Of a stretch of 64,000 bases of DNA, positions 63,603 to 64,000 are shown in pieces; position 1 is the stretch's first letter; each line of letters opens with the position of its first letter. Under the pieces are notes generated by a model. The model worked only from the letters and a program-made list of their open reading frames with translations, did not search any database and was not told the origin of the DNA. The translations under genes were made by a program, and so were the position numbers. The DNA is from Flavipsychrobacter sp. (GTDB taxonomy: Bacteria > Bacteroidota > Bacteroidia > Chitinophagales > Chitinophagaceae). The stretch is from the NCBI GenBank assembly GCA_016786615.1, contig JAEUVX010000002.1, positions 496,001 to 560,000 on the forward strand, given 5' to 3'.

Positions 63603-64000
63603 ATGTCTGACGCGATTCGCCACGAATGTGGATTGGCTTACATCCGCCTGCTGAAGCCACTGGCATATTACCACCGCAAATACGGTACAGCTTTTTACGG
63701 CCTTAACAAATTGTACCTGCTCATGGAAAAACAACATAACCGTGGACAGGACGGCGCCGGTATTGCTACAGTAAAACTCAATACAGAGCCTGGGCACCAG
63801 TTTATGCATCGCCTGCGGGTAAGTGGTGCACAAGCTATTTCTCAGATTTTCCAGAATGTGCAACAGGAAGTTGGTGAGCTGGAGAAAATGTATCCGGACA
63901 TACGCCAATACCCCGGTTTGCTGAAAGGCTACCTCCGTTTTATGGGCGAAGTGCTGTTAGGCCATCTGCGCTATGGAACACAGGGTAAAAACAATGTAGA
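63603..64000 (+). CDS. purF: Amidophosphoribosyltransferase, N-terminal part (3' end outside window)
   Basis: The frame opens at ATG 63603 and stays open to the window edge, giving 132 visible residues. They begin MSDAIRHECGLAYIRLLKP, with the N-terminal-nucleophile Cys9 after an eight-residue propeptide, and continue with LYLLMEKQHNRGQDGAGIATVKL, where the RGQDGAG glutaminase motif is plain. The enzyme makes phosphoribosylamine from PRPP and glutamine, first step of purine synthesis. A Bacteroidota-type form with a tyrosine-rich YYHRKYGTAFYGLNK insertion after the Cys is indicated. Confidence 0.9.
   Translation, partial: MSDAIRHECGLAYIRLLKPLAYYHRKYGTAFYGLNKLYLLMEKQHNRGQDGAGIATVKLNTEPGHQFMHRLRVSGAQAISQIFQNVQQEVGELEKMYPDIRQYPGLLKGYLRFMGEVLLGHLRYGTQGKNNV

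Noticed and set aside
63495-63908. 137-codon minus-strand frame at the right edge
   Set aside because: It runs antisense to purF, whose N-terminal motifs are unmistakable.
1-64000. tRNA, rRNA, CRISPR arrays, insertion sequences or phage genes
   Set aside because: I looked through all intergenic stretches and found no cloverleaf with CCA-end pattern, no spaced repeats, no transposase or integrase frame and no att-like duplications.

Overview
The window is a piece of a Bacteroidota chromosome, most like the Chitinophagaceae/Chitinophagales. The evidence is direct: four proteins carry type IX secretion (T9SS) C-terminal sorting domains, the T9SS gene porD and a GldM-type domain are present, promoters follow the Bacteroidota TTTG-N19/21-TAnnTTTG pattern instead of -35/-10, Shine-Dalgarno sequences are lacking, and PorD-DUF4296 follow coaBC. 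Genus cannot be fixed from the sequence alone. I see no tRNA, rRNA, CRISPR array, prophage or insertion sequence; it is core chromosome with scattered surface and signalling genes.

Layout. 0-3 kb: end of a phenylacetate-CoA ligase homologue, then a TetR regulator, a short-chain dehydrogenase and a metallo-beta-lactamase-fold hydrolase, with matching palindromic operators in front of the first two. 3-10 kb: RNase Y, a cytoplasmic NlpC/P60 peptidase, a secreted protein built from 35-residue repeats, two tandem small-RNA candidates, then infC and thrS. 10-19 kb: a lipoprotein, a LolA-like/ABC-2 exporter operon, a lone sensor kinase, a T9SS type B surface protein and an S46 dipeptidyl-peptidase. 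19-30 kb: a VPS10-like T9SS cargo, recN, an RlmI-like rRNA methyltransferase, a secreted repeat protein, secA and a DUF6580 membrane protein. 30-42 kb: SET-domain protein, pterin dehydratase, M14 peptidase, ECF sigma/anti-sigma pair, coaBC-porD-DUF4296, aminotransferase, a membrane-anchored response regulator and a TPR hybrid kinase. 42-54 kb: a second VPS10-like cargo, RlpA, DEAD-box helicase, a GldM-domain protein, acyl-CoA dehydrogenase, acetyltransferases, YceI and an OmpA-family porin. 54-64 kb: polyprenyl synthase, uvrA, a reprolysin-like T9SS protease, a copper ATPase, tsaE, a LysE exporter and the start of purF, whose 3' end lies outside the window.

Themes. Housekeeping genes (thrS, infC, secA, uvrA, recN, rny, coaBC, tsaE, purF) alternate with T9SS cargo and envelope genes. 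Many genes have their own -7 element, and several have it only 4-8 bases before the start codon, so leaderless or near-leaderless mRNAs are likely. The most novel item is at 6940-7191: two near-identical RNA units on the minus strand, each with its own promoter and terminator hairpin, where sequence differences in the stem preserve pairing.
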